DNA of 64,000 bases from Taudactylus pleione (taxonomy: Eukaryota; Chordata; Amphibia; Anura; Myobatrachidae): the NCBI GenBank assembly GCA_031769625.1, contig JAUIMM010000202.1, forward strand, positions 11,332,001 through 11,396,000, given 5' to 3'. Made by a program: the position numbers and the translations under genes. The notes beneath the pieces are model-generated. The model ran no database searches. It saw only the letters and a program-made list of their open reading frames with translations, and was not told the DNA's origin. Positions within the stretch are counted from its first letter, which is position 1. Every line of letters begins with the position of its first letter. Positions 38,982-52,201 of the stretch are shown here, piece after piece.

Positions 38982-41641
38982 TTTTGCTCTGTATATAGCA
39001 TTGATATGTATAACATTAATACACTGTTATCTTTTGCAAAAATAGTGTTCAATAGAATGATGTATTGTGTTTATACATTGTTGTGTTGGAGTAAAAGCTC
39101 CTGATTCATTGATTGGCTCGAAAATAGATTCAATTTAAAATGGTGTTTCCTGACTAGTTAAGCCTCAATCTTTACAGATTGAGGTTTTCCAAAAAGGATA
39201 AAAAGTGCAAACGCACCTGCTAAAGATCCAGCGATGACGGCAAACCTCATAGAATGATCCTTCTTCTGACAGGTAAGTGCTACTAAAGGACGTCATCAAG
39301 CAGACACTTCCTGCCAAAATACTGTGTATTGCTTTGATCTTCCAGAACTTTCATCCTACTGATTCTGGAGGTCCATGGGATCCAACGTAGTGAACCCTGT
39401 CATTACTCTGCAAATGACTCATGGCTCTATCTTCTCAGCAAAATTCTCCTAAGTTCCATCTTGACTGTAGACAACATCAGCAATGAAAAAGGCCAGCCAT
39501 TTACGTCTCAGCATCAGGGTGGAGACGAAGCAGTAATCAAAGAAAGATTCCTGCTAAATTGGTGTACTCTACCGCTGTATTACGACGCTTTATTACTTTA
39601 TTTGGCATCATATTTACCTAATGTTATCTGCCATAGCATTTTGTCCTTATATAAAATGTTGATATATCACTGTTATGAATTGTTATCTGCTGCATTTTAG
39701 CTTTATGTTTAACATTGTTATATATGTTATACACTTTTTTACTGTATGACACAGCATAATGTGCTGATATTACCGTCATGCATTGTTATATTATTTGTAC
39801 ATTGCCGCAGTATTATGTTTTAATATTAAGTTGTTATGTAATAGTTATATGTTGTTGACTTAAGCAATTTTGCTCTGTATATAGCATTGATATGTATAAC
39901 ATTTATACACTGTTATCTTTTGCAAAAATAGTGTTCAATAGAATGATGTATTGTGTTTATACATTGTTGTGTTTGAGTATAAGCTCCTGATTCCTTGATT
40001 GACTCGAAAATAGATCAAATTTAAAACAGTGTTTCCTGACTAGCTAAGCCTCAATCTTTACAGATTGAGGTTTTCCAAAAAGGAGAAATAGTGCAAACAC
40101 ACGTGCTAAAGATCCAGCGATGACAGCAAACCTCATGGAATGATCCTTCTTCTGATAGGTAAGTGCTACTAAAGGACATCATCAAGCAGACACTTCCTGC
40201 CAAAATACTGTGTATTGCTTTGATCTTCCAGAGCTTTCATCCTACTGATCCTGGAGGTCCATGGGGTCCAACGTAGTGAACCCTGTCATTACTCTGCAAA
40301 TGACTCATGTTTTTTATTTCTCAGCAAAATTCTCCTAAGTTCCATCTTGACTGTAGACAACATAAGCAATGAAAAAGGCCAGCCATTTACGTCTCAGCAT
40401 CAGGGTGGAGACGAAGCAGTAATCAAAGAAAGATTCCTTCTAATTTGGTGTACTCTACCGCTGTATTACGACGCTTTATTACATTATTTGGCATCATATT
40501 TACCTAATGTTATCTGCCATAGCATTTTGTCCTTCTATAAAATGTTGATGTATCACTGTTATGAATTGTTATCTGCTGCATTTTAGTTTAATGTTTAACA
40601 TTGTTATATATGTTATACACTTTTTTACTGTATGACACAGCATAATGTGCTTATATTACCGTCATGCATTGTCTTTATTATTTGTATATTGCCGCAGTAT
40701 TATATTTTAATATTAAATTGTTATGTAATAGTTATATGTTGTTGACTTAAGCAATTTTGCCTCTGTATATAGCATTGATATGTATAACATTAATACACTG
40801 TTATCTTTTGCAAAAATAGTGTTCAATAGAATGATGTATTGTGTTTATACATTGTTGTGTTTGAGTATAACCTCCTGATTCCTTGATTGGCTCGAAAATA
40901 GATCAAATTTAAAACAGTGTTTCCTGACTAGCTAAGCCTCAATCTTTGCAGATTGAGGTTTTCCAAAAAGGAGAAATAGTGCAAACGCACCTGCTAAAGA
41001 TCCAGCGATTACAGCAAACCTCATGGAATGATCCTTCTTCTGACAGGTACGTGCTACTAAAGGACGTCATCAAGCAGACACTTCCTGCCAAAATACTGTG
41101 TATTGCTTTGATCTTCCAGAACTTTCATCCTACTGATTCTGGAGGTCCATGGGATCCAACGTAGTGAACCCTGTCATTACTCTGCAAATGACTCATGGCT
41201 CTATCTTCTCAGCAAAATTCTCCTAAGTTCCATCTTGACTGTAGACAACATCAGCAATGAAAAAGGCCAGCCATTTACGTCTCAGCATCAGGGTGGAGAC
41301 GAAGCAGTAATCAAAAAAAGATTCCTGCTAAATTGGTGTACTCTACTGCTGTATTACGACACTTTATCACATTATTTGGCATCATATTTACCTAATGTTA
41401 TCTGCCATAGCATTTTGTCCTTATATAAAATGTTGATGCATCACTGTTATGAATTGTTATCTGCTGCATTTTAGCTTTATGTTTAACATTGTTATATATG
41501 TTATACTCTTTTTTACAGTATGACACAGCATAATGAGCTTATATTACCGTCATGTATTGTTTTATTATTTGTACATTGCCGCAGTATTATGCTTTAATAT
41601 TAAGATGTTATGTAATAGTTATATGTTGTTGACTTAAGCAA
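38982..41641 (+). repeat. D-E-F trimer, copy 1, 2660 bp (monomers 45-47)
   Basis: Monomers: 38982-39867 (D), 39868-40754 (E), 40755-41641 (F 5' half, C 3' half). The D unit has GATATATCAC; the E unit has CCTTCTATAAAATG; the F unit has the TAAGATGTTATG tail also found after other F units. Confidence 0.9.
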
Positions 41642-43414
41642 TTTTGCTCTGTATATAGCATTGATATGTATAACATTAATACACTGTTATCTTTTGCAAA
41701 AATAGTGTTCAATAGAATGATGTATTGTGTTTATACATTGTTGTGTTGGAGTAAAAGCTCCTGATTCATTGATTGGCTCGAAAATAGATTCAATTTAAAA
41801 TGGTGTTTCCTGACTAGTTAAGCCTCAATCTTTACAGATTGAGGTTTTCCAAAAAGGATAAAAAGTGCAAACGCACCTGCTAAAGATCCAGCGATGACGG
41901 CAAACCTCATAGAATGATCCTTCTTCTGACAGGTAAGTGCTACTAAAGGACGTCATCAAGCAGACACTTCCTGCCAAAATACTGTGTATTGCTTTGATCT
42001 TCCAGAACTTTCATCCTACTGATTCTGGAGGTCCATGGGATCCAACGTAGTGAACCCTGTCATTACTCTGCAAATGACTCATGGCTCTATCTTCTCAGCA
42101 AAATTCTCCTAAGTTCCATCTTGACTGTAGACAACATCAGCAATGAAAAAGGCCAGCCATTTACGTCTCAGCATCAGGGTGGAGACGAAGCAGTAATCAA
42201 AGAAAGATTCCTGCTAAATTGGTGTACTCTACCGCTGTATTACGACGCTTTATTACTTTATTTGGCATCATATTTACCTAATGTTATCTGCCATAGCATT
42301 TTGTCCTTATATAAAATGTTGATATATCACTGTTATGAATTGTTATCTGCTGCATTTTAGCTTTATGTTTAACATTGTTATATATGTTATACACTTTTTT
42401 ACTGTATGACACAGCATAATGTGCTGATATTACCGTCATGCATTGTTATATTATTTGTACTTTGCCGCAGTATTATGTTTTAATATTAAGTTGTTATGTA
42501 ATAGTTATATGTTGTTGACTTAAGCAATTTTGCTCTGTATATAGCATTGATATGTATAACATCTATACACTGTTATCTTTTGCAAAAATAGTGTTCAATA
42601 GAATGATGTATTGTGTTTATACATTGTTGTGTTTGAGTATAAGCTCCTGATTCCTTGATTGACTCGAAAATAGATCAAATTTAAAACAGTGTTTCCTGAC
42701 TAGCTAAGCCTCAATCTTTACAGATTGAGGTTTTCCAAAAAGGAGAAATAGTGCAAACACACGTGCTAAAGATCCAGCGATGACAGCAAACCTCATGGAA
42801 TGATCCTTCTTCTAATAGGTAAGTGCTACTAAAGGACATCATCAAGCAGACACTTCCTGCCAAAATACTGTGTATTGCTTTGATCTTCCAGAGCTTTCAT
42901 CCTACTGATCCTGGAGGTCCATGGGGTCCAACGTAGTGAACCCTGTCATTACTCTGCAAATGACTCATGTTTTTTATTTCTCAGCAAAATTCTCCTAAGT
43001 TCCATCTTGACTGTAGACAACATAAGCAATGAAAAAGGCAAGCCATTTACGTCTCAGAATCAGGGTGGAGACGAAGCAGTAATCAAAGAAAGATTCCTTC
43101 TAATTTGGTGTACTCTACCGCTGTATTACGACGCTTTATTACATTATTTGGCATCATATTTACCTAATGTTATCTGCCATAGCATTTTGTCCTTATATAA
43201 AATGTTGATGTATCACTGTTATGAATTGTTATCTGCTGCATTTTAGTTTAATGTTTAACATTGTTATATATGTTATACACTTTTTTACTGTATGACACAG
43301 CATAATGTGCTTATATTACCGTCATGCATTGTCATTATTATTTGTATATTGCCGCAGTATTATGTTTTAATATTAAATTGTTATGTAATAGTTATATGTT
43401 GTTGACTTAAGCAA
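41642..43414 (+). repeat. D-E units of a second D-E-F trimer (monomers 48-49)
   Basis: Monomers: 41642-42527 (D), 42528-43414 (E). They follow the preceding trimer at 2660 bp offset, and the F 5' half of monomer 50 completes the order. The E unit has private changes (TTCTAATAGGTAAGT, GGCAAGCC, CTCAGAATCAG), marking early divergence at the edge of the homogeneous core. Confidence 0.9.
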
Positions 43415-46072
43415 TTTGGCCTCTGTATATAGCATTGATATGTATAACATTAATACACTGTTATCTTTTGTAAAAATAGTGTTCAATAGAATGATGTATT
43501 GTGTTTATACATTGTTGTGTTTGAGTATAACCTCCTGATTCATTGATTGGCTCGAAAATAGATCAAATTTAAAACAGTGTTTCCTGACTAGCTAAGCCTC
43601 AATCTTTGCAGATTGAGGTTTTCCAAAAAGGAGAAATAGTGCAAACGCACCTGCTAAAGATCCAGCGATTACAGCAAACCTCATGGAATGATCCTTCTTC
43701 TGACAGGTACGTGCTACTAAAGGACGTCATCAAGCAGACACTTCCTGCCAAAATACTGTGTATTGCTTTGATCTTCCAGAACTTTCATCCTACTGATTCT
43801 GGAGGTCCATGGGATCCAACCTAGTGAACCATTATTACTCTGCAAATGACTCATGTCTCTATCTTCTCAGCAAAATTCTCCTAAGTTCCATCTTGACTGT
43901 AGACAACATCAGCAATGAAAAAGGCCAGCCAATTACGTCTCAGCATCAGTGTGGAGACGAAGCAGTAATCAAAGAAAGATTCCTACTAAATTGGTGTACT
44001 CTACCGCTGTATTACGACGCTTTATTACATTATTTGGCATCATATTTACCTAAGGTTATCTGCCATTGCATTTTGTCCTTATATAAAATGTTGATGTATG
44101 ACTGTTATGAATTGTTATCTGCTGCATTCCAGCTTTATGTTTAACATTGTTATATATGTTATACACTTTTTTGCTGTATGACACAGCATAATGTGCTTAT
44201 ATTACCGTCATGCATTGTTTTATTATTTGTACATTGCCGCAGAATTATGTTTTAATATTAAATTGTTATGTAATAGTTATATGTTGTTGACTTAAGCAAT
44301 TTTGCCTCTGTAAATAGCATTGATATGTATAACATTAATACACTGTTATCTTTTGCAAAAATAGTGTTCAATAGAATGATGTATTGTGCTTATACATTGT
44401 TGTGTTGGAGTATAAGCTCCTGATTCCTTGATTGACTCGAAAATAGATTACATTTAAAATAGCGTTTCCTGACTAGCTAAGCCTCAATCTTTACAGACTG
44501 AGGTTTTCCAAAAAGGAGAAACAGTGCAAACGCACCTGCTAAAGATCCAGCGATGACAGCAAAGCTCATTGAATGATCAATCTTCTGACAGGTAAGTGCT
44601 ACTAAAGGACATCATCAAGAAGACACTTCCTGCCAAAATACTGTGTATTGCTTTGATCTTCCAGAACTTTCATCCTACTGATTCTGGAGGTCCATGGGAT
44701 CCAACGTAGTGAACCCTGTCATTACTCTACAAATGACTCATGTCTCTATCTTCTCAGCAAAATTCTCCTAAGTTCCATCTTGACTGTAGACAACATCAGC
44801 AATGAAAAAGGCCAGCCATTTACGTCTCAGCATCAGGGTGGAGACGAAGCAGTAATCAAAGATAGATTCCTGCTAAATTGGTGTACTCTACTGCTGTATT
44901 ACGATGCTTTATTACATTATTTGGCATCATATTTACCTAATGTTATCTGCCATAGCATTTTGTCCCTATATAAAATGTTGATGTATCACTGTTATGAATT
45001 GTTATCTGCTGCATTCCAGCTTTATGTTTAAGAATGTTATATATGTTATACACTTTTTTACTGTATGACACAGCATAATGTGCTTATATTACCGTCATGC
45101 ATTGTCTTTATTATTTGTATATTGCCGCAGTATTATGTTTTAATATTAAATTGTTATGTAATAGTTATATGTTGTTGACTTAAGCAATTTTGCCTCTGTA
45201 TATAGCATTGATATGTATAACATTAATACACTGTTATCTTTTGCAAAAATAGTGTTCAATAGAATGATGTATTGTGTTTATACATTGTTGTGTTTGAGTA
45301 TAAGCTCCTGATTCCTTGATTGGCTCGAAAATAGATCAAATTTAAAACAGTGTTTCCTGACTAGCTAAGCCTCAATCTTTGCAGATTGAGGTTTTCCAAA
45401 AAGGAGAAATAGTGCAAACGCACCTGCTAAAGATCCAGCGATTACAGCAAACCTCATGGAATGATCCTTCTTCTGACAGGTACGTGCTACTAAAGGACGT
45501 CATCAAGCAGACACTTCCTGCCAAAATACTGTGTATTGCTTTGATCTTCCAGAACTTTCATCCTACTGATTCTGGAGGTCCATGGGATCCAACCTAGTGA
45601 ACCATTATTACTCTGCAAATGACTCATGTCTCTATCTTCTCAGCAAAATTCTCCTAAGTTCCATCTTGACTGTAGACAACATCAGCAATGAAAAAGGCCA
45701 GCCATTTACGTCTCAGCATCAGGGTGGAGACGAAGCAGTAATCAAAGATAGATTCCTGCTAAATTGGTGTACTCTACTGCTGTATTACGACGCTTTATTA
45801 CATTATTTGGCATCATATTTACCTAATGTTATCTGCCATAGCATTTTGTCCTTATATAAAATGTTGATGTATCACTGTTATGAATTGTTATCTGCTGCAT
45901 TTTAGCTTTATGTTTAACATTGTTATATATGTTATACTCTTTTTTACAGTATGACACAGCATAATGTGCTTATATTATCGTCATGTATTGTTTTATTATT
46001 TGTACATTGCCGCAGTATTATGCTTTAATATTAAGTTGTTATGTAATAGTTATATGTTGTTGACTTAAGCAA
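43415..46072 (+). repeat. Transition segment of mosaic monomers 50-52
   Basis: Monomers: 43415-44299 (F 5' half, A 3' half), 44300-45187 (B), 45188-46072 (F start, A-like GAACCATTATTAC, then a B-like middle and a C-like tail with TACTCTTTTTTACAG). Monomers 50 and 52 share the change CCAACCTAGTGAACC in place of CCAACGTAGTGAACC. The F/A-B order resembles monomers 1-2 at the left edge. The segment joins the homogeneous core to the diverged right domain. Confidence 0.88.
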
Positions 46073-46947
46073 TTTTGCTCTGTATATAGCATTGATATGT
46101 ACAACATTAATACACTGTTATCTTTTGCAAAAATAGTGTTCAATAGAATGATGTATTGTGTTTATACATTGTTGTGTTGGAGTAAAAGCTCCTGATTCAT
46201 TGATTGGCTCGAAAATAGATTCAATTTAAAATGGTGTTTCCTGACTAGCTAAGCCTCAATCTTTACAGATGGCGGTTTTCCAAAAAGGAGAAAAAGTGCA
46301 AACGCACCTGCTAAAGAACCAGCGATGACGGCAAATCTCATAGAATGATCCTTCTTCTGACAGGTAAGTGCTACTAAAGGACATCATCAAGCAGACACTT
46401 CCTGCCAATCTACTGTGTATTGCTTTGATCTTCCAGAGCTTTCATCCTACTGATCCTAGAGATCCTAGGGGTCCAACGTAGTGAACCCTGTCATTCCTCT
46501 GCAAGTGACTCATGTCTCTATCTTCTCAGCAAAATTCTACTAAGTTCCATCTTGATCGTAGACAACATCAGCAATGGAGAAGAAGGCCAGCATCAGGGTG
46601 GAGACGAAGCAGTAATCAAAGAAAGATTCCTGCTAAATTGGTGTATTCTACCGCTGTATTACGACGCTTTATTACATTATTTGGCATCATATTTACCTAA
46701 TGTTATCTACCATAGCATTGTTGTCCTAATATAAAATGTTAATTTATCACTGTTATGAATCGTTATCTGCTGCATTTTAGCTTTATGTTTAACATTGTTA
46801 TATATGTTATACTCTTTTTTAGTGTATGACAGAGCATAATGTGCTTATATTACCGTCATGCATTGTTTTATTATTTGTACATTGCCGCAGTATTATGTTT
46901 TAATATTAAGTTGTTATGTAATAGTTATATGTTGTTGTCTTAAGCAA
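46073..46947 (+). repeat. Monomer 53, first G-type unit, 875 bp
   Basis: First copy with the 12-bp-shorter GGAGAAGAAGGCCAG segment and CTTGATCGTAGAC. It also has a +1 insertion (GCATTGTTGTCC) that shifts the reading frame, and TTTTTAGTGTATGACAGAGC. The insertion and the AGTGTATGACAGAGC tail recur in monomer 65 (56583-57469), so the 3' half of 53 and the 3' half of 65 share a recent ancestor. Confidence 0.88.
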
Positions 46948-49900
46948 TTTTGCTCTGTATATAGCATTGATATGTACAACATTAATACACTGTTATCTTT
47001 TGCAAAAATAGTGTTCAACAGAATGATGTATTGTGTTTATACATTGTTGTGTTGGAGTAAAAGCTCCTGATTCATTGATAGGCTCGAAAATAGATTCAAA
47101 TTAAAATGGTGTTTCCAGACTAGCTAAGCCAAAATCTTTACAGATTGAGGTTTTCCAAAAACGAGAAAAAGTGCAAACGCACCTGCTAAAGATCCAGCGA
47201 TGACGGCAAACCTCATAGAATGATCCTTCTTCTGACAGGTAACTGCTACTAAAGGACATCATTAAGCAGACACTTCCTGCCAATCTGTGTATTGCTTTGA
47301 TCTTCCAGAGCTTTCATCCTACTAATCCTAGAGGTCCAAGGGGTCCAACGTAGTGAACCCTGTCATTCCTCTGCAAGTGACTCATGTCTCTATCTTCTAA
47401 GAAAAATTATCCTAAGTTCCATCTTGACTGTAGACAACATCAGCAATGAAGAAGCCCAGTCATTTACGTCTCAGCATCAGGGTGGAGACGAAGCAGTAAT
47501 CAAAGAAAGATTCCTGCTAAATTGGTGTATTCTACCGCTGTATTACGACGCTTTATTACATTATTTGGCATCATATTTACCTAAGGTTATCTGCCATTGC
47601 ATTTTGTCCTTATATAAAATGGTGATGTATCACTGTTATGAATTGTTATCTGCTGCATTTTAGCATTATGTTTAACATTGTTATATATGTTATACACTTT
47701 TTTGCTGTATGACACAGCATAATGTGCTTATATTACCGTCATGCATTGTTTTATTGTTTGTACATTGCCGCAGAATTATGTTTTAATATTAAATTGTTAT
47801 GTAATAGTTATATGTTGTTGACTTAAGCAATTTTGCCTCTGTAAATAGCATTGATATGTATAACATTAATACACTGTTATCTTTTGCAAAAATAGTGTTC
47901 AATAGAATGATGTATTGTGCTTATACATTGTTGTGTTGGAGTATAAGCTCCTGATTCCGTGATTGACTCGAAAATAGATTACATTTAAAATAGCGTTTCC
48001 TGACTAGTTAAGCCTCAATCTTTACAGACTGAGGTTTTCCAAAAAGGAGAAACAGTGCAAACGCACCTGCTAAAGATCCAGCGATGACAGCAAACCTCAT
48101 TGAATGATCCTTCTTCTGACAGGTAAGTGCTACTAAAGGACGTCATCAAGCAGACACTTCCTGCCAAAATACTGTGTATTGCTTTGATCTTCCAGAACTT
48201 TCATCCTACTGATTCTGGAGGTCCATGGAATCCAACGTAGTGAACCCTGTCATTACTCTACAAATGACTCATGTCTCTATCTTCTCAGCAAAATTCTCCT
48301 AAGTTCCATCTTGACTGTAGACAACATCAGCAATGAAGAAGGCCAGCCATTTACGTCTCAGCATCAGGGTGGAGACGAAGCAGTAATCAAAGACAGATTC
48401 CTGCTAAATTGGTGTACTCTACTGCTGTATTACGACGCTTTATTACATTATTTGGCATCATATTTACCTAATGTTATCTGCCATAGCATTTTGTCCCAAT
48501 ATAAAATGTTGATGTATCACTGTTATGAATTGTTATCGGCTGCATTTCAGCTTTATGTTTAACAATGTTATATATGTTATTCACTTTTTTACTGTATGAC
48601 ACAGCATAATGTGCTTATATTACCGTCATGCATTGTTTTATTATTTGTACATTGCCGCAGTATTGTTTTAATATTAAGTTGTTATGTAATAGTTATATGT
48701 TGTTGACTTAAGCAATTTTGCTCTGTATATAGCATTGATATGTATAACATTAATACACTGTTATCTTTTGCAAAAATAGTGTTCAATAGAATGATGTATT
48801 GTGTTTATACATTGTTGTGTTGCAGTAAAAGCTCCTGATTCATTGATTGGCTCGAAAATAGATTCAATTTAAAATGGTGTTTCCTGACTAGCTAAGCCTC
48901 AATCTTTACAGATTGAGGTTTTCCAAAAAGGAGAAAAAGTGCAAACGCACCTGATAAAGATCCAGCGATGACGGCAAACCTCATAGAATGATCCTTCTTC
49001 TGACAGGTAAGTGCTACTAAAGGACGTCATCAAGCAGACACTTCTTGCCAAAATACTGTGTATTGCTTTGATCTTCCAGAACTTTCATCCTACTGATTCT
49101 GGAGGTCCATGGGATCCAACGTAGTGAACCCTGTCATTACTCTGCAAATGACTCATGGCTCTATCTTCTCAGCAAAATTCTCCTAAGTTCCATCTTGACT
49201 GTAGACAACATCAGCAATGAAAAAGGCCACCCATTTACGTCTCAGCATCAGGGTGGAGACGAAGCAGTAATCAAAAAAAGATTCCTGCTAAATTGGTGTA
49301 CTCTACTGCTGTATTACGACACTTTATCACATTATTTGGCATCATATTTACCTAATGTTATCTGCCATAGCATTTTGTCCTTATATAAAATGTTGATGTA
49401 TCACTGTTATGAATTGTTATCTGCTGCATTTTAGCTTTATGTTTAACATTGTTATATATGTTATACACTTTTTTACAGTATGACACAGCATAATGTGCTT
49501 ATATTACCGTCATGCATTGTTTTATTATTTGTACATTGCAGCAGTATTATGCTTTAATATTAAGTTGTTATGTAATAGTTATATGGGTTTGACTTAAGCA
49601 ATTTTGCTCTGTATATAGCATTGATATGTATAACATTAATACACTGTTATCTTTTGCAAAAATAGAGTTCAATAGAATGATGTATTGTGTTTATACATTG
49701 TTGTGTTGGAGTAAAAGCTCCTGATTCATTGATTGGCTCGAAAATAGATTCAATTTAAAATGGTGTTTCCTGACTAGCTAAGCCAAAAAGGAGAAAAAGT
49801 GCAAACGCACCTGCTAAAGATCCAGCGATGACGGCAAACCTCATAGAATGATCCTTCTTCTGACAGGTAAGTGCTACTAAAGGACATCATCAAGCAGACA

Positions 49901-51335
49901 CTTCCTGCCAATCTACTGTGTATTGCTTTGATCTTCCAGAGCTTTCATCCTACTGATCCTAGAGGTCCAAGGGGTCCAACGTAGTGAACCCTGTCATTCC
50001 TCTGCAAGTGACTCATGTCTCTATCTTCTCAGCAAAATTCTCCTAAGTTCCATCTTGATTGTAGACAACATCAGCAATGGAGAAGAAGGCCAGCATCAGG
50101 GTGGAGACGAAGCAGTAATCAAAGAATGATTCCTGCTAAATTGGTGTACTCTACTGCTGTATTACGACGCTTTATTACATTATTTGGCATCATATTTACC
50201 TAATGTTATCTGCCATAGCATTTTGTCCCTATATAAAATGTTGATGTATCACTGTTATGAATTGTTATCGGCTGCATTTCAGCTTTATGTTTAACAATCT
50301 TATATATGTTATACACTTTTTAACTGTATGACACAGTATAATGTGCTTATATTACTGTCATGCATTGTTTTATTATTTGTACATTGCCGCAGTATTATGT
50401 TTTAATATTAAGTTGTTATGTAATAGTTATATGTTGTTGACTTAAGCAATTTTGCTCTGTATATAGCATTTATATGTATAACATTAATACACTGTTATCT
50501 TTTGCAAAAATAGTGTTCAATAGAATGATGTATTGTGTTTATACATTGTTATGTTGGAGTAAAAGCTCCTGATTCATTGATTGGCTCGAAAATAGATTCA
50601 ATTTAAAATCGTGTTTCCTGACTAGCTAAGCCTCAATCTTTACAGATTGAGGTTTTCCAAAATGGAGAAAAAGTGCAAACGCACCTGCTAAAGATCCAGC
50701 GATGACGGCAACCCTCATAGAATGATCCTTCTTCTGACAGGTAAGTGCTACTAAAGGACGTCATCAAGCAGACACTTCCTGCCAAAATACTGTGTATTGC
50801 TTTGATCTTCCAGAACTTTCATCCTACTGATTCTGGAGGTCCATGGGATCCAACGTAGTGAACCCTGTCATTACTCTGCAAATGACTCATGGCTCTATCT
50901 TCTCAGCAAAATTCTCCTAAGTTCCATCTTGACTGTAGACAACATCAGCAATGAAAAAGGCCAGCCATTTACGTCTCAGCATCAGGGTGGAGACGAAGCA
51001 GTAATCAAAGATAGATTCCTGCTGAATTGGTGTACTCTACTGCTGTATTACGACACTTTATTACATTATTTGGCATCATATTTACCTAATGTTATCTGCC
51101 ATAGCATTTTTTCCCTATATAAAATGTTGATGTATCACTGTTATGAATTGTTATCGGCTGCATTTCAGCTTTATGTTTAACAATGTTATATATGTTATAC
51201 ACTTTTTTACTGTATGACACAGCATAATGTGCTTATATTACCGTCATGCATTGTTTTATTATTTGTACATTGCCGCAGTATTATGTTTTAATATTAAGTT
51301 GTTATGTAATAGTTATATGTTGTTGACTTAAGCAA
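46948..51335 (+). repeat. A-B-C-G'-B pentamer, copy 1 (monomers 54-58)
   Basis: Monomers: 46948-47830 (G-like 5' half, A-like 3' half), 47831-48715 (B), 48716-49601 (C), 49602-50449 (G', 848 bp, lacking the hairpin; in-frame TGA at 50127-50129), 50450-51335 (C 5' half, B 3' half). Monomer 57 begins just after the unusual ATATGGGTTTGACTT, which recurs only before monomer 71. Confidence 0.88.
49779..49790 (+). other. 26-bp deletion junction removing the hairpin (monomer 57)
   Basis: CTAAGCC runs straight into AAAAAGGAG, where other monomers have 26 further bases comprising nearly all of the CCTCAATC...GATTGAGG inverted repeat and the acceptor-like TTTACAG. A CC pair lies at both ends of the lost segment. 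The same junction, preceded by CTATGCC, is at about 55036 (monomer 63) and 62047 (monomer 71). Confidence 0.85.
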
Positions 51336-52201
51336 TTTTGCTCTGTATATAGCATTGATATGTATACAATTAATACACTGTTATCTTTTGCAAAAATAGA
51401 GTTCAATAGAATGATGTATTGTGTTTATACATTGTTGTGTTGGAGTAAAAGCTCCTGATTCATTGATTGGCTCGAAAATCGATTCAATTTAAAATGGTGT
51501 TTCCTGACTAGCTAAGCCTCAATCTTTACAGATTGAGGTTTTCCAAAAAGGAGAAAAAGTGCAAACGCACCTGCTAAAGATCCAGCGATGATGGCAAACC
51601 TCATAGAATGATCCTTCTTCTGACAGGTAAGTGCTACTAAATGACATCATCAAGCAGACACTACCTGCCAAACTACTGTGCATTGTATTGATCTTCCAGA
51701 GCTTTCATCCTACTGATCCTAGGGGTCCAACGTAGTGAATCCTGTCATTCCTCTGCAAGTAACTCATGTCCCTATCTTCTCAGCAAAATTCTCCTAAGTT
51801 CCATCTTGATCGTAGACAACATCAGCAATGGAGAAGAAGGACAGCATCAGGGTGGAGACGAGGCAGTAATCAAAGAAAGATTCCTGCTAAATTGGTGTAT
51901 TCTACCGCTGTATTACGACGCTTTATTACATTATTTGGCATCATATTTACCTAATGTTATCTGCCATAGCATTTTGTCCTTATATAAAATGTTGATGTAT
52001 CACTGTTATGAATTGTTATCTGCTGCATTTTAGATTCATGTTTAACATTGTTATATATGTTATACACTTTTTTACTGTATGACACAGCATAATGTGCTTA
52101 TATTACCATCATGCATTGTCTTTATTATTTGTATATTGCCGCGGTATTATGTTTTAATATTAAATTGTTATGTAATAGTTATATGTTGTTGACTTAAGCA
52201 A
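51336..52201 (+). repeat. Monomer 59, G-type unit, 866 bp
   Basis: A G unit with the 12-bp-short reading-frame segment plus a 9-bp shortening at CCTACTGATCCTAGGGGTCC, where other G units have an extra AGAGGTCCA. The same 9-bp loss is in monomer 67 (58342-59208). It separates the first two pentamers. Confidence 0.88.

Noticed and set aside
46858..47070. 70-codon ATG frame across the monomer 53/54 boundary, rich in C, Y, I and L
   Set aside because: A chance translation of T-rich spacer DNA; homologous positions in neighbouring monomers are interrupted by stops.
47101..47283. Minus-strand 60-codon frame in monomer 54
   Set aside because: It is absent from other monomers, arises from local substitutions in a degenerate copy, and overlaps the plus-strand module. 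A chance ORF.
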